Assembly: GCF_007197575.1 (NCBI RefSeq)
Contig: NZ_CP041616.1
Span: forward strand, 1,860,001 to 1,924,000
Direction: 5' to 3'
DNA: 64,000 nucleotides
Source of the DNA: Ornithinimicrobium ciconiae
Lineage (GTDB): Bacteria; Actinomycetota; Actinomycetes; Actinomycetales; Dermatophilaceae
Shown here: positions 1 to 7,640 of the stretch, in pieces
Position numbering within the stretch: position 1 is the stretch's first letter
Layout of the letters: each line of letters begins with the position of its first letter
Position numbers and translations under genes: made by a program
Notes under the pieces: model-generated
Database searches by the model: none
Seen by the model: the letters and a program-made list of their open reading frames with translations, nothing else
What the model was told of the DNA's origin: nothing

Positions 1-463
1 GGCCGGGGATGGTGCGGGCGTACGAGCCGGTCGCCAGGACCACGTTCTTGCCGGTCAGGGTGCGGTCGCCGACCTGCACGGTGCTGGGGGAGGTCAGCTG
101 ACCGTGCCCCTCGACATACTCGATAGTGGCCGAGCTGACCAGGCCCTGCAGGCCCTTGTAGAGCCGACCGACCACGCCGTCCTTGTAGGAGTGCACCGTG
201 GCGAGGTCGATCGAGTCGAGCGTGGCGTTGACGCCGAACTTGGCGCCGGTGCGGGCGGAGTCGGCGACCTCGGCGGCGTGCAGCAGGGCCTTGGTCGGGA
301 TGCAGCCGCGGTGCAGGCACGTGCCACCGAGCTTGTCCTTCTCGACCAGGGCCACGCTCAGGCCCAGCTGCGCAGCGCGCAGCGCGCACGAATAGCCACC
401 GCTGCCACCACCCAGGATCACGATGTCGTAGGTGCGCTCTGCATCGGGTGGGGTGTCTGCCAT
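1..463 (-). CDS. lpdA: Dihydrolipoyl dehydrogenase (5' part only)
   Basis: This is the FAD-dependent E3 subunit that reoxidises dihydrolipoamide in 2-oxoacid dehydrogenase complexes and the glycine cleavage system. Only the first 154 codons are present; the gene runs off the left edge. An FAD-binding GGGSGG motif lies at residues 18-23. The redox-active disulfide sits in GGTCLHRGCIP, with Cys49 and Cys54. A later stretch VVLATGS is typical of the family. The start is ATG at 461-463, and CAAGAT six bases upstream could be a -10 box for a leaderless transcript. The gene is divergent from the small gene at 519. gcvT lies 2.4 kb away, so LpdA could serve both the pyruvate/oxoglutarate complexes and glycine cleavage, but that is inference. 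Family assignment is secure. Confidence 0.95.
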   Translation of the reverse strand, partial: MADTPPDAERTYDIVILGGGSGGYSCALRAAQLGLSVALVEKDKLGGTCLHRGCIPTKALLHAAEVADSARTGAKFGVNATLDSIDLATVHSYKDGVVGRLYKGLQGLVSSATIEYVEGHGQLTSPSTVQVGDRTLTGKNVVLATGSYARTIPG

Positions 464-505
464 GTGAGCATCTTGTCAAACACTGGGCCAGCGGACCACC
501 GAGGG

Positions 506-511
506 TAATCT
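506..511 (+). promoter_or_regulatory. -10 box TAATCT, leaderless start for the gene at 519
   Basis: TAATCT ends seven bases before the ATG at 519, which puts the expected transcription start on the start codon. No good -35 is seen. It supports ATG 519 over the internal ATG at 600. Confidence 0.5.
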
Positions 512-518
512 CCCTCCC

Positions 519-872
519 ATGGCGTGGTGGAGACGACGAAAGAATCAGGGTGCTGCCGGGGGCGGCTCGACGGTCGATGGCCGCAAGGACGGTCCGGCCA
601 TGGCGATCGACCACAAGGCGGTGCGTGCCTATACCGAGGGGTGGGTCGCCAGCCACAAGGGCGTCGAGGCGTATGTCGAGCCGGCCACCAACGTCAGCAC
701 CACCACCTTGATCCTGATCGCGACCGACGGCGAGTGGACGCGCCGGGCCGTCGGCACGCCCAAGGCGGGGTTTGAGCTGGGCCGACTGCTCGGCATCCCG
801 GTGTATGACGTGAACCAGACCGGCTATCCCGCCCGGATGCGCGAGTGGAACCGCCGTCACAAGAAGTCCTGA
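519..872 (+). CDS. Conserved hypothetical protein, 117 aa
   Basis: I do not recognise a characterised family. The protein has a basic, glycine-rich N-terminus (residues 1-27) and then a compact alpha/beta-looking domain with a conserved-looking centre: RAYTEGWVASHKGVEAYVEP, followed by TTTLILIATDGEWTRR and a tail rich in Arg/Lys/His. No signal peptide or membrane segment is visible. A -10 box TAATCT seven bases upstream of ATG 519 supports a leaderless start there; ATG 600 is the alternative start and would remove the basic tail. It is divergent from lpdA. The clean reading frame and plausible composition make it a real gene; its function is unknown. Confidence 0.8.
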   Translation: MAWWRRRKNQGAAGGGSTVDGRKDGPAMAIDHKAVRAYTEGWVASHKGVEAYVEPATNVSTTTLILIATDGEWTRRAVGTPKAGFELGRLLGIPVYDVNQTGYPARMREWNRRHKKS

Positions 873-953
873 GGCGCGTCCGCGGATAACGAGTCGTGCG
901 GGCGCCCAGTCCATGACAGGCTGACGGCACGCAGCAACCACGGGAGGTGGCCC

Positions 954-1163
954 ATGACTGACGACAAGTCAGCAGATCAGACCAGCGGCAGTGACCATGT
1001 CGAGGACGACGTCAAGCGCAAGTTCCGCGAGGCGCTGGACCGCAAGCAGGGGCACGGCGGCAAGGACGTCTCGGACCACTCCGAGCACGGCAAGGTGGAG
1101 AACGCCGCGCGTGCCAAGACCTCCGGTGCCCAGCAGATGTTCCGTCGCAAGAGCGGCGGCTGA
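954..1163 (+). CDS. DUF5302 family small protein
   Basis: This 69-residue, highly charged protein matches the actinobacterial DUF5302 family as I remember it: an acidic N-terminus, the core KRKFREALDRKQ, then HGKVENAARAKTSGAQQMFRRKSGG. It is soluble and low in hydrophobic residues, probably largely helical or disordered. A strong ribosome-binding site GGGAGGTGG precedes the ATG by three to six bases. It is followed closely by a strong hairpin terminator at 1183, so it forms a single-gene unit or ends one. No function has been established for the family. Confidence 0.85.
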   Translation: MTDDKSADQTSGSDHVEDDVKRKFREALDRKQGHGGKDVSDHSEHGKVENAARAKTSGAQQMFRRKSGG

Positions 1164-1182
1164 GCCCGCAGCCACGTGACAC

Positions 1183-1217
1183 AGCACCCCCGGTCCAGCA
1201 GGACCGGGGGTGCTTTG
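1183..1217. terminator. Intrinsic terminator between DUF5302 gene and pepA
   Basis: A 14-bp perfect stem (AGCACCCCCGGTCC and its complement, 1183-1196 and 1200-1213) with a short loop is followed by TTGTTGT. It lies between two convergent genes and can serve both. Confidence 0.85.
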
Positions 1218-1246
1218 TTGTGCGCAGGAGCGGGCGCTCCCAGCGA

Positions 1247-2743
1247 TCAGGCGTAGGACTCGGCCAGGGCGATGAGGGCCCGGACACCTGAGCCTGTGCC
1301 GCCGGTGGGGGTGTAGCCCCACGCGGACTTCTCGTTGAACGCCGGGCCGGCGATGTCGATGTGCGACCAGTCGATGGCGGTGCCGGCGTCGTTCTTGCCG
1401 ACGAACTCCTCGAGGAACTTCGCGGCGACCATCATGCCGCCGGCGCGGTCACCGGTGTGCTTGAGGTCTGCCACGGGGGAGTCCATCGAGCCGCGGATCT
1501 CCTCCGGCAGCGGCATGCCCCAGGCGGACTCGCCGACCTGGTTAGCGGCCTCGGTGACCCGCTCCCGCAGCGCGTCGTCGTTGGCCATGACACCCATCGT
1601 GCGGTTGCCCAACGCGATGACGCAGGCGCCGGTGAGGGTGGCGATGTCGACGATGGCGTCCGGCTTCTGCTCCGAGGCCAGGGCGATCCCGTCGGCCATG
1701 ACCAGGCGGCCCTCGGCGTCGGTGTTGATGATCTCGACGGTGCGTCCACCGCGCATCGTGACGATGTCGCCGGGGCGCTGGGCCAGGTCACCGGTCATGT
1801 TCTCCGCCAGGCAGAGATAGCCAGTCACCGCGACCGGCACCTTGAGCTCGGCCAGGGCCAGCACCGAGGCGGCCACGGCGGCAGCACCGGCCATGTCGCA
1901 CTTCATGGTCACCATGCCGGTGCCGGGCTTGATGCACAGGCCGCCGGAGTCGAAGGTGATGCCCTTGCCAACGAGGGCCAGGTGAGCCTTGGCGCCGCGC
2001 GGCTTGTAGGTCATCGTGACCAGCCGCGGCGGGCGACCAGAGCCCTGCCCGACGCCCAGGATCCCGCCGCAGCCCTCGGACTGCAGCTTGTCGGCGTCCC
2101 AGACCTCGAGGCTGACCTTGCTGCCCTTGGCCCGGTTGCTCACCGACTGCGCGAAGGTCTCGGGGTAGAGCACGTTGGGCGGGGTGTTGACCAGGTCGCG
2201 GGCATAGCGCACCGCGTCGGCGACGACGGCTGCGCGCCCGGCGACGTCACCCTTGTGACGACCCTTGGCGTGGATCTGCGCGGAGGCCAGCGGCGCCTTG
2301 GCCTTGGCCGCCTTGCCCTCTCCGAGGAAGGTCTGGAAGGCATAGCCGCCGAGCAGGACGCCCTCGGCGACGGCCCCGGCATACTCGCTGCTGCCCAGGG
2401 CGAAGACGGCCGAGTCCTTGCCGGTCAGGGCACGCACCCCGGCCCCGGCAGCGCGGCGATAACGCTCGGCCGGGTCCGGCACGCTCGCGTCGGCCTTGCC
2501 GGTGCCCACGACCAGGACCAGCTTGGCGCCGACACCGGGCACCCCTGCGAGCTTGACGACCTCGTCGGCCTTGCCGCTCGCCCCGGTCGTGCTCAGGTGC
2601 TCGGTCACGTAGGCCTGGGTGTTCTTGGGCAGATCGGTGCCCTCAGCCAGGACCGCGCCGTCCTCCCCGGTGGTCGAAGCCAGGACGAGAGCGTCAACCT
2701 TGGCGCTCGCGAACTTGCCGTCAGTCAGTGTGATGGTGGTCAT
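1247..2743 (-). CDS. pepA: Leucyl aminopeptidase (M17)
   Basis: This is a cytosolic dizinc aminopeptidase that removes N-terminal residues such as leucine and, in some bacteria, processes Cys-Gly from thiol turnover. The 498 residues are normal for the family. The N-terminal half is the variable macrodomain-like region; the catalytic half starts near residue 180. Signature elements are GKGITFDSGG (about residues 259-268), which carries metal and catalytic residues, and the family signature NTDAEGRL (about 338-345). No signal peptide is present. The start ATG at 2741-2743 faces gcvT across 77 bases. The gene corresponds in order to mycobacterial pepB next to gcvT. Confidence 0.95.
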   Translation of the reverse strand: MTTITLTDGKFASAKVDALVLASTTGEDGAVLAEGTDLPKNTQAYVTEHLSTTGASGKADEVVKLAGVPGVGAKLVLVVGTGKADASVPDPAERYRRAAGAGVRALTGKDSAVFALGSSEYAGAVAEGVLLGGYAFQTFLGEGKAAKAKAPLASAQIHAKGRHKGDVAGRAAVVADAVRYARDLVNTPPNVLYPETFAQSVSNRAKGSKVSLEVWDADKLQSEGCGGILGVGQGSGRPPRLVTMTYKPRGAKAHLALVGKGITFDSGGLCIKPGTGMVTMKCDMAGAAAVAASVLALAELKVPVAVTGYLCLAENMTGDLAQRPGDIVTMRGGRTVEIINTDAEGRLVMADGIALASEQKPDAIVDIATLTGACVIALGNRTMGVMANDDALRERVTEAANQVGESAWGMPLPEEIRGSMDSPVADLKHTGDRAGGMMVAAKFLEEFVGKNDAGTAIDWSHIDIAGPAFNEKSAWGYTPTGGTGSGVRALIALAESYA

Positions 2744-2807
2744 CGGTGTCCGTTTCAGTCGTCATTGACAGGTCGCAGGGTGCATTGAGCCTAACTGCAC
2801 GGGGGAC

Positions 2808-2813
2808 TACGGT
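2808..2813 (+). promoter_or_regulatory. -10 box TACGGT, leaderless gcvT
   Basis: TACGGT ends seven bases before ATG 2821. No ribosome-binding site lies between them, so translation probably starts on a leaderless mRNA. There is no room for a glycine riboswitch. Confidence 0.5.
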
Positions 2814-2820
2814 GTGACGC

Positions 2821-3921
2821 ATGGCAGCCGACTCGCACAAGACCTCGCCCGTCCATGATCGTCACCTGGCCCTCGGGGCCAAGATGGCCGACTTCAGCGG
2901 GTGGCAGATGCCCATTGAGTATGCCGGGGTGAAGGCTGAGCACACCGCCGTCCGTGAGCGGGTGGGCCTGTTTGACGTCAGCCACCTCGGCAAGGCGCTG
3001 GTGCGGGGTCCGGGGGCGCGGGACTTCGTCAACAACTGCTTCACCAACGACCTGGGTCGGATCGAGGTCGGCCAGGCGCAGTACACGATGTGCTGCAACT
3101 CCGAGGGCGGCGTGGTCGACGACCTGATCCAGTATCTGCGCTCGGACGAGGAGATCTTCCTCATCCCCAACGCCGCCAACAACTCCGAGGTCGTGCGGAT
3201 GCTGACCGAGGCGGCCCCCGAGGGCATCGAGGTCATCAACCAGCACACCGACTACGGCGTCCTGGCGGTCCAGGGCCCCCAGAGCGACGAGGTGCTCACC
3301 GCCCTCGGTCTGCCGGTCGGCCACGACTACATGACCTATGTCGAGGCGACCTGGGAGGGGCTGCCGGTCATCGTCTGCCGCACCGGTTACACCGGCGAGC
3401 GCGGCTATGAGTTGCTGCCGGCCTGGGCCGCGACCGGCGACTTGTGGGACGCCCTGGTGGTCGCGATGAAGCCCTATGACGGAGCACCTGCCGGCCTCGG
3501 CGCGCGGGACACGCTGCGCACCGAAATGGGTTATGCGCTGCACGGCAACGAGTTGTCCACCGAGATCACCCCGGTCATGGCCCGCACCGGGTGGGCCGTG
3601 GGCTGGAAGAAGGACACCTTCTGGGGCAAGGACGCGCTCGAGGCTCAGAAGGAGGCCAAGGACACCCGCATCTCCTGGGGCCTGGACGTCACCGGCCGCG
3701 GCATCCCGCGCCCGGGCTGCGAGGTGCGGACCGGCGACGGGACCGTCATCGGCACCGTCACCTCGGGCACCTTCTCGCCCACGCTCGGCAAGGGCGTGGC
3801 CCTGGCGCTGCTGGACCGCTCGGCCGTCGAGGGCGACGATGTGGTCATCGACGTCCGTGGCCGCGACGTGACGGCGCAGGTGAAGAAGCCTCCGTTCGTG
3901 GACGTCGGCGTCCGGGAGTGA
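2821..3921 (+). CDS. gcvT: Glycine cleavage system T protein (aminomethyltransferase)
   Basis: GcvT takes the aminomethyl group from the lipoylated H protein and transfers the carbon to tetrahydrofolate, releasing ammonia. The 366 residues are full length for the family. The folate-binding N-terminal part contains [12 protein letters not shown] and FDVSHLGK; the middle has [11 protein letters not shown] and GLGARDTLR; the C-terminal barrel has [20 protein letters not shown]. All are classic GcvT motifs. GcvH and GcvP are not in this window, so the system is split. lpdA, the L protein, is close by at the left edge. The gene is divergent from pepA. Confidence 0.95.
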   Translation: MAADSHKTSPVHDRHLALGAKMADFSGWQMPIEYAGVKAEHTAVRERVGLFDVSHLGKALVRGPGARDFVNNCFTNDLGRIEVGQAQYTMCCNSEGGVVDDLIQYLRSDEEIFLIPNAANNSEVVRMLTEAAPEGIEVINQHTDYGVLAVQGPQSDEVLTALGLPVGHDYMTYVEATWEGLPVIVCRTGYTGERGYELLPAWAATGDLWDALVVAMKPYDGAPAGLGARDTLRTEMGYALHGNELSTEITPVMARTGWAVGWKKDTFWGKDALEAQKEAKDTRISWGLDVTGRGIPRPGCEVRTGDGTVIGTVTSGTFSPTLGKGVALALLDRSAVEGDDVVIDVRGRDVTAQVKKPPFVDVGVRE

Positions 3922-3992
3922 CCCCACGCTGCGACTGAGCAGCCGGGCTCGGTGTGAGGGGTGAGATCGCGACAGCCGGCCGGGCAGTGCGA

Positions 3993-5336
3993 TCAGGCGC
4001 GTGCTAGCCAGTCGCGGACGGCGCGAGCGGTGACCTCTGTCAGGCTCGAGGCCGCGTCGTGCAGTGCAGCGTCCGCGCCGAGTTCGTCGACTAGGGACCA
4101 CACGGCGGCGAAACCCGCCTCGTGATGATGGGTGTCCGGGACGGCATCGACGGCCCCGGCGACGGCGATCGTGGGCACGCCACAGGCGGCAGCGAGCTGT
4201 GCGAGCGCGACAGGCCCCTTGCCAAAGCGGCTCTGGGCATCCAGGGTGCCCTCTCCGGTCAGCACCAGGTCCGCCCGGTCCAGCGCTGCGGGGACACCGA
4301 TCAGGTCCATCACCAGCTCCCCGCCGGACCGGATCGAAGCGCCCAGGAAGGTCACCAGACCCCAGCCGAGGCCGCCCGCAGCGCCGGCCCCCGGGAGATC
4401 TCGGGCACGGAGGGTGCTATCTCGGGCACGCAGGGTGCTGTCTCGGGCACGGAGGGTGCTGCCTCGGGCACGGAGGGTGCTGTGGTGATGGGTGGCAGCC
4501 TCCACACGTTCCGCGACGGTGCGCAGACCCCGCTCCAGCAACTCCACCTCGTGCGGCCCGGCACCCTTCTGCGGCGCATAGACCGCGGCCGCCCCGGTGG
4601 GCCCGAGCAACGGATTGGTGACGTCGGTGGCGGCCACGAAGGTGGTCTCATGGACCCGTGGATCCAGGCCGCGCAGGTCGATCGCCGCCACCTGCTCGAG
4701 CTCGCCGGGCGCCACAGCGATGCCGCGGGCATCCACGAAGCGCACCCCGAGCGACGAGGCGAGCCCGACCCCGCCGTCAGTGGTGGCGACGCCGCCCAGG
4801 CCCACGATGATGCGGGTCGCTCCCGTGGCCCAGGCCTGTCCGACCAGGGTGCCGAGGCCGGCGCTGCTCGCCCGCAACGCGGTCTCGGGTCCGGGTGTCG
4901 AAGCACGGGTGGCTGAGTCACCAGATGACTCAGCCACCCGTCTCGGGACAGGGCCACCTCGTGCAGTCACCCCTGCGAGCAGCTGCAGGCCGCAGGCCTG
5001 GGCGGACTCCAGCACCGCGGTGTCCCCGAGGAGGGCAAAGGTCGCCTCGACCGGGTCACCCAGGGGGCCGGGCACGGTGCACGTGTGCCGGGTGGCCCCG
5101 GTCGCCAGGACCGTCTCGACCGTGCCCTCCCCGCCGTCGGCGAGAGTGAACTGCTCCACGTGAGCTCCGGGAGCCACGGAGAGCACCCCGGCGGTCATGG
5201 CGGCGGCCGCCGCGGCGCCGGTGAGGGTGCCCTTGAACTTGTCCGGCGCGACGAGGATCCGCGGCGTCTGCGAGTCCGGCGCGACGAGGATCCGCGGCAC
5301 CTGCGAGCTGGACACCCGGCGATCGGCTGGGGGCAC
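3993..5336 (-). CDS. Glycerate kinase (GlxK/GarK family) with repeat-expanded linkers
   Basis: This enzyme phosphorylates D-glycerate to 2- or 3-phosphoglycerate. Family motifs include PRILVAPDKFKGTLTG near the N-terminus, LADGGEGTVETV, GLGGVATTDGGVG and LTGEGTLDAQSRFGKGP. It is longer than the usual 370-380 residues because of three repeat insertions: an 11-codon duplication of SQ(V/T)PRILVAPD at the N-terminus, a segment built on a 16-bp inverted repeat (4905-4941), and four STLRARx units (4398-4481). I prefer GTG 5336, since GGAGGA ends six bases before it; a TTG at 5363 is the upstream alternative. The gene is convergent with gcvT. A second, shorter glycerate kinase lies at 19436, and that one holds the syntenic position. 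The repeats keep frame, so the enzyme is probably functional. Confidence 0.9.
   Translation of the reverse strand: MPPADRRVSSSQVPRILVAPDSQTPRILVAPDKFKGTLTGAAAAAAMTAGVLSVAPGAHVEQFTLADGGEGTVETVLATGATRHTCTVPGPLGDPVEATFALLGDTAVLESAQACGLQLLAGVTARGGPVPRRVAESSGDSATRASTPGPETALRASSAGLGTLVGQAWATGATRIIVGLGGVATTDGGVGLASSLGVRFVDARGIAVAPGELEQVAAIDLRGLDPRVHETTFVAATDVTNPLLGPTGAAAVYAPQKGAGPHEVELLERGLRTVAERVEAATHHHSTLRARGSTLRARDSTLRARDSTLRARDLPGAGAAGGLGWGLVTFLGASIRSGGELVMDLIGVPAALDRADLVLTGEGTLDAQSRFGKGPVALAQLAAACGVPTIAVAGAVDAVPDTHHHEAGFAAVWSLVDELGADAALHDAASSLTEVTARAVRDWLARA
4398..4481. repeat. Four 21-bp tandem repeats inside glycerate kinase
   Basis: Units of the form (A/G)(T/C)CTCGGGCACGGAGGGTGCT occupy 4398-4418, 4419-4439, 4440-4460 and 4461-4481, differing at one to three positions. 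Each encodes seven residues, so copy-number change keeps the frame. Confidence 0.9.
4905..4941. repeat. Perfect 16-bp inverted repeat inside glycerate kinase
   Basis: ACGGGTGGCTGAGTCA (4905-4920) is followed by CCAGA and its exact complement (4926-4941). An 8-bp direct repeat GTCTCGGG lies at 4882-4889 and 4940-4947. It falls within an apparent in-frame insertion (residues reading AESSGDSA) not expected in this family. Confidence 0.85.
5241..5306. repeat. 33-bp tandem duplication at the 5' end of glycerate kinase
   Basis: Copies at 5241-5273 and 5274-5306 differ at only two positions. They duplicate eleven codons reading SQ(V/T)PRILVAPD, the first beta strand of the enzyme. Confidence 0.9.
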
Positions 5337-5375
5337 CTGACCTCCTCCGTCTGTGAGGGCCAAACCTAGTCGCTG

Positions 5376-6245
5376 TCAGCGGGACAGCTGCGCCGCGTCC
5401 CCGTGCGCATGGGCCAGCTTCTCGGGGTTGCGCACCAGATAGAGGGCGGTGACCAGACCGCCCTCGACCCGGATGGTCGCCACCACGTCAAGCACCCCGT
5501 CACCAAAGAAGCGCAGGGCCGGCTGCCCGTTGACCATGGCGAGGTCATAGGTCATCAGGTCCGGATACTTGCCGAAGACCGCGGCCATCCAGCGCAGCGC
5601 CTTGTCCGCCCCGTGGATCGGCCGCAAGGCCGCCTGCTTGAGGCCGCCGCCGTCGGAGAACAGCACGACGTCCGGGGCGAGGACCTCCATGAGCGGCTGC
5701 AGGTCCCCACCCGCAGCGGCGTCGAGGAAGAGTCGCATGACCTGCTCGACCTGCGAGTTCGCGGCCGGCTCGGGGCGTCGGCTGCGCACCGCACGCCCGG
5801 CCCGGCTCGCGACCTGACGCACGGCCGCCGGCGACTTGTCCACCGCCGCGGCGATCTCGGCATACTCAAAACCAAACACCTCACGCAGGACGAAGACGGC
5901 CCGCTCGGTGGGGGAGAGGGTCTCTAGGACCATCAGCATCGCCGTGGACACCGAGTCCGCCAGCTCGACGTCGTCGGCCACGTCAGGCCCGGTGAGCAGC
6001 GGCTCGGGCAGCCACGGACCCACATAGGTCTCGCGGCGGCGGTGGAGGGTGCGCAGCCGGTTGAGCGCCTGCCGGGTGACGATCCGCACGAGATAGGCAC
6101 GCGGGTCACGGACGGTGGAGCGATCCACGTCAGCCCAGCGCAGCCAGGTCTCCTGCACGACGTCCTCGGCGTCGGCGGCCGAGGAGAGCATCTCGTAGGC
6201 CACCGTGAAAAGCAGGCTGCGGTGATCGTGGAAGGGGTCGCTCAC
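5376..6245 (-). CDS. ECF41-type sigma factor with fused NTF2-like domain (SigJ-like)
   Basis: This is an alternative RNA polymerase sigma factor that needs no separate anti-sigma protein; its C-terminal SnoaL/NTF2-like domain regulates activity. Region 2 covers about residues 5-75 (DAEDVVQETWLRW). Region 4 covers about 110-165 (LSPTERAVFVLREVF, then helix-turn-helix). The linker and domain beyond contain SDGGGLKQA near residue 198, which resembles the DGGGK motif of ECF41 sigmas. It overlaps the upstream decarboxylase-like gene by four bases (stop/start ATGA-type overlap), so the two are co-transcribed and coupled. This pairing is the hallmark of the ECF41 group. The inducing signal is not known. 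Confidence 0.92.
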   Translation of the reverse strand: MSDPFHDHRSLLFTVAYEMLSSAADAEDVVQETWLRWADVDRSTVRDPRAYLVRIVTRQALNRLRTLHRRRETYVGPWLPEPLLTGPDVADDVELADSVSTAMLMVLETLSPTERAVFVLREVFGFEYAEIAAAVDKSPAAVRQVASRAGRAVRSRRPEPAANSQVEQVMRLFLDAAAGGDLQPLMEVLAPDVVLFSDGGGLKQAALRPIHGADKALRWMAAVFGKYPDLMTYDLAMVNGQPALRFFGDGVLDVVATIRVEGGLVTALYLVRNPEKLAHAHGDAAQLSR

Positions 6246-6856
6246 TGGGCCAACGGTGCCAGGTCGCAGGAGTCTGCAAAACCCTGGGAGGACAGGCCCA
6301 TCGCCGAGTTGGCGCGGGACCGCATGTTTTCCACCGCGATCAGCTGGGTGAGCTCCACCAGGGCGGCCGAGCCGAGGCGCTCGTGCAGGGAGGTGACCAT
6401 CTCATCGGTCACCTCCAACGGGGTGCGGCTCATCGCCTCGGCATAGGCCATGACGTCGCGCTCGAGATCGGTGAAGACGCTGCTCTGCCGCCAGACCGGG
6501 ACCTGGCGGGCCTTGTCCTCGTCCAGCCCGTCGGTGTGGGCCATGAAGTAGCCGAAGTCCAGGCACCAGGTGCACCCGATGGTGGCCGCGGAGGCCATGA
6601 CGGCATAGGTCTTCAGGTGCGGGTCGCACGCGGACAGCTTAGCGACCCGGCGCTCAAACCCCAGCAGGGCACGGGTGAGGGGGCCGTGGTGGAGCAGGAC
6701 GTAGGCGAAGTCGGGGACGGCGCCGTAGGTGCGCCGGGCGTAGGCGCTCAGCGCCCTGCCGACCAGGGTGCTCAGGTCGGCCTGGGGGATGCGGAAGGTG
6801 CTGGATATGCGGTGCTCCTCAATGCTCGGACGCCCCCGGGTGGGGCGGCTGACCAT
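6242..6856 (-). CDS. Carboxymuconolactone decarboxylase-like (AhpD-type) protein, ECF41 partner
   Basis: This 204-residue all-helical AhpD/CMD-fold protein has a redox-type CxxC in GCTWCLDFGYF at about residues 94-98, followed by the usual helix. Such proteins act as peroxidase-linked reductases or decarboxylases; the substrate here is unknown. It is first in a two-gene operon with the ECF41 sigma factor, and in that group the partner gene is normally the sigma factor's own target. ECF41-like promoter motifs lie directly upstream (6860-6909). If the downstream promoter were used, the transcript would begin on or inside the annotated ATG; the upstream one leaves a leader of about twenty bases. 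The family is certain, the role inferred. Confidence 0.9.
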   Translation of the reverse strand: MVSRPTRGRPSIEEHRISSTFRIPQADLSTLVGRALSAYARRTYGAVPDFAYVLLHHGPLTRALLGFERRVAKLSACDPHLKTYAVMASAATIGCTWCLDFGYFMAHTDGLDEDKARQVPVWRQSSVFTDLERDVMAYAEAMSRTPLEVTDEMVTSLHERLGSAALVELTQLIAVENMRSRANSAMGLSSQGFADSCDLAPLAQ

Positions 6857-6859
6857 GAA

Positions 6860-6909
6860 GACACCGTGCGGTCCCGATCTGTGACACCGCGGTCGGCGGA
6901 GCTGTGACC
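6860..6909 (-). promoter_or_regulatory. Two overlapping ECF41-type promoters
   Basis: On the minus strand GGTCACA (6909-6903) is followed 16 bases later by TGTC (6886-6883). That TGTC also begins TGTCACA (6886-6880), which is followed 16 bases later by another TGTC (6863-6860). The ECF41 consensus, as I recall it, is TGTCACA, 16 bases, CGTC. Confidence 0.65.
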
Positions 6910-6910
6910 T

Positions 6911-6939
6911 GGCGCGCCCTGGCGCGCCCTGGCGCGCCC
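6911..6939. repeat. GGCGCGCCCT repeated three times
   Basis: Three adjacent 10-bp units (the third ends in GGCGCGCCC) fill the gap between the end of cobU and the ECF41 promoters. Each contains the palindrome GGCGCGCC. Confidence 0.8.
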
Positions 6940-6943
6940 GGGG

Positions 6944-7525
6944 TCAGCGGGACAGTGCGGAGCTGTGCGTGCTGCTGAGCACGGACGGGGCGTCGCTGAG
7001 GTCCACGACCCGGCCACCGACGATGAGGTGGACCCGCTCACTCACCGCACTGAACCTGTTGTTGACGTAGGACAGCGCATGTCGGTAGGTCGACTCGCGT
7101 CCGGTCATTGCCTCACCGCCCCAGCCCACCTCGTCGGAGATCGCGACGACCTCCTGGGGGAGTGAGCGATAGACCACCAGCAACTCGTCGATCACAGGCT
7201 CCAGCGTCCCAATCGCCTGCTCGTCCGAGCGCCACAAGTCCTGACTGTCGAGCAGCTGCCACACCCAGTGCGACAGCGTGTCGATGAGCACCGGTTTGCG
7301 GGACTGCAGCAGGGCTCGCGTCAGCTGGGTCGTCTCGATCGTGTCCCAGCCCTCCGGACGCTGGGCGCGCAGCTCGCGCACCCGCGCCGACCAGGCCTGG
7401 TCCGGGGCGTCTGCCACCTTGGGGCCAGTGGCGACGTAGGTGATCGAAGGGTGAGCGGCCAGCAAGGCGGCTGCGTAGTCGGACTTGCCATTGCGTGCTG
7501 CACCCAGCACGAGCGTTGTTGACAT
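6944..7525 (-). CDS. cobU: Adenosylcobinamide kinase / adenosylcobinamide-phosphate guanylyltransferase
   Basis: CobU phosphorylates adenosylcobinamide and then attaches GMP, activating it for joining to the lower ligand in B12 assembly or salvage. The 193 residues are full length. The P-loop GAARNGKS lies at residues 8-15, and ISDEVGWGG (near residue 128) is the second family motif. The ending HLIVGGRVVDLS is also typical. No other corrinoid gene and no cobalamin riboswitch lie nearby, although the mycobacterial counterpart region holds cobT and cobS. It starts at ATG 7523-7525. The gene follows the SCO2322 gene on the same strand with a 115-base gap. Confidence 0.93.
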   Translation of the reverse strand: MSTTLVLGAARNGKSDYAAALLAAHPSITYVATGPKVADAPDQAWSARVRELRAQRPEGWDTIETTQLTRALLQSRKPVLIDTLSHWVWQLLDSQDLWRSDEQAIGTLEPVIDELLVVYRSLPQEVVAISDEVGWGGEAMTGRESTYRHALSYVNNRFSAVSERVHLIVGGRVVDLSDAPSVLSSTHSSALSR

Positions 7526-7640
7526 GTTGCGAGACCTCTAATGACGGGGGTGAAGCACACCTTAGTGGACGCGATCTTCCCCCGAATGGTCGCGGGTGCC
7601 GTGACTGGGCAGTCCTGTGAAAACTGCTGGTCGCGGGTTG

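Noticed and set aside
1361..2788. 475-codon open frame opposite pepA
   Set aside because: It mirrors pepA exactly, is His/Gly/Asp/Arg-rich without any motif, and pepA's motifs are complete. It is a high-GC shadow frame.
2744..2820. Glycine riboswitch before gcvT
   Set aside because: Only 77 bases separate gcvT from pepA and a -10 box lies seven bases before the ATG; an aptamer cannot fit.
7526..7640. Cobalamin riboswitch before cobU
   Set aside because: The 115-base gap lacks the conserved B12-box sequence, and it is too short.
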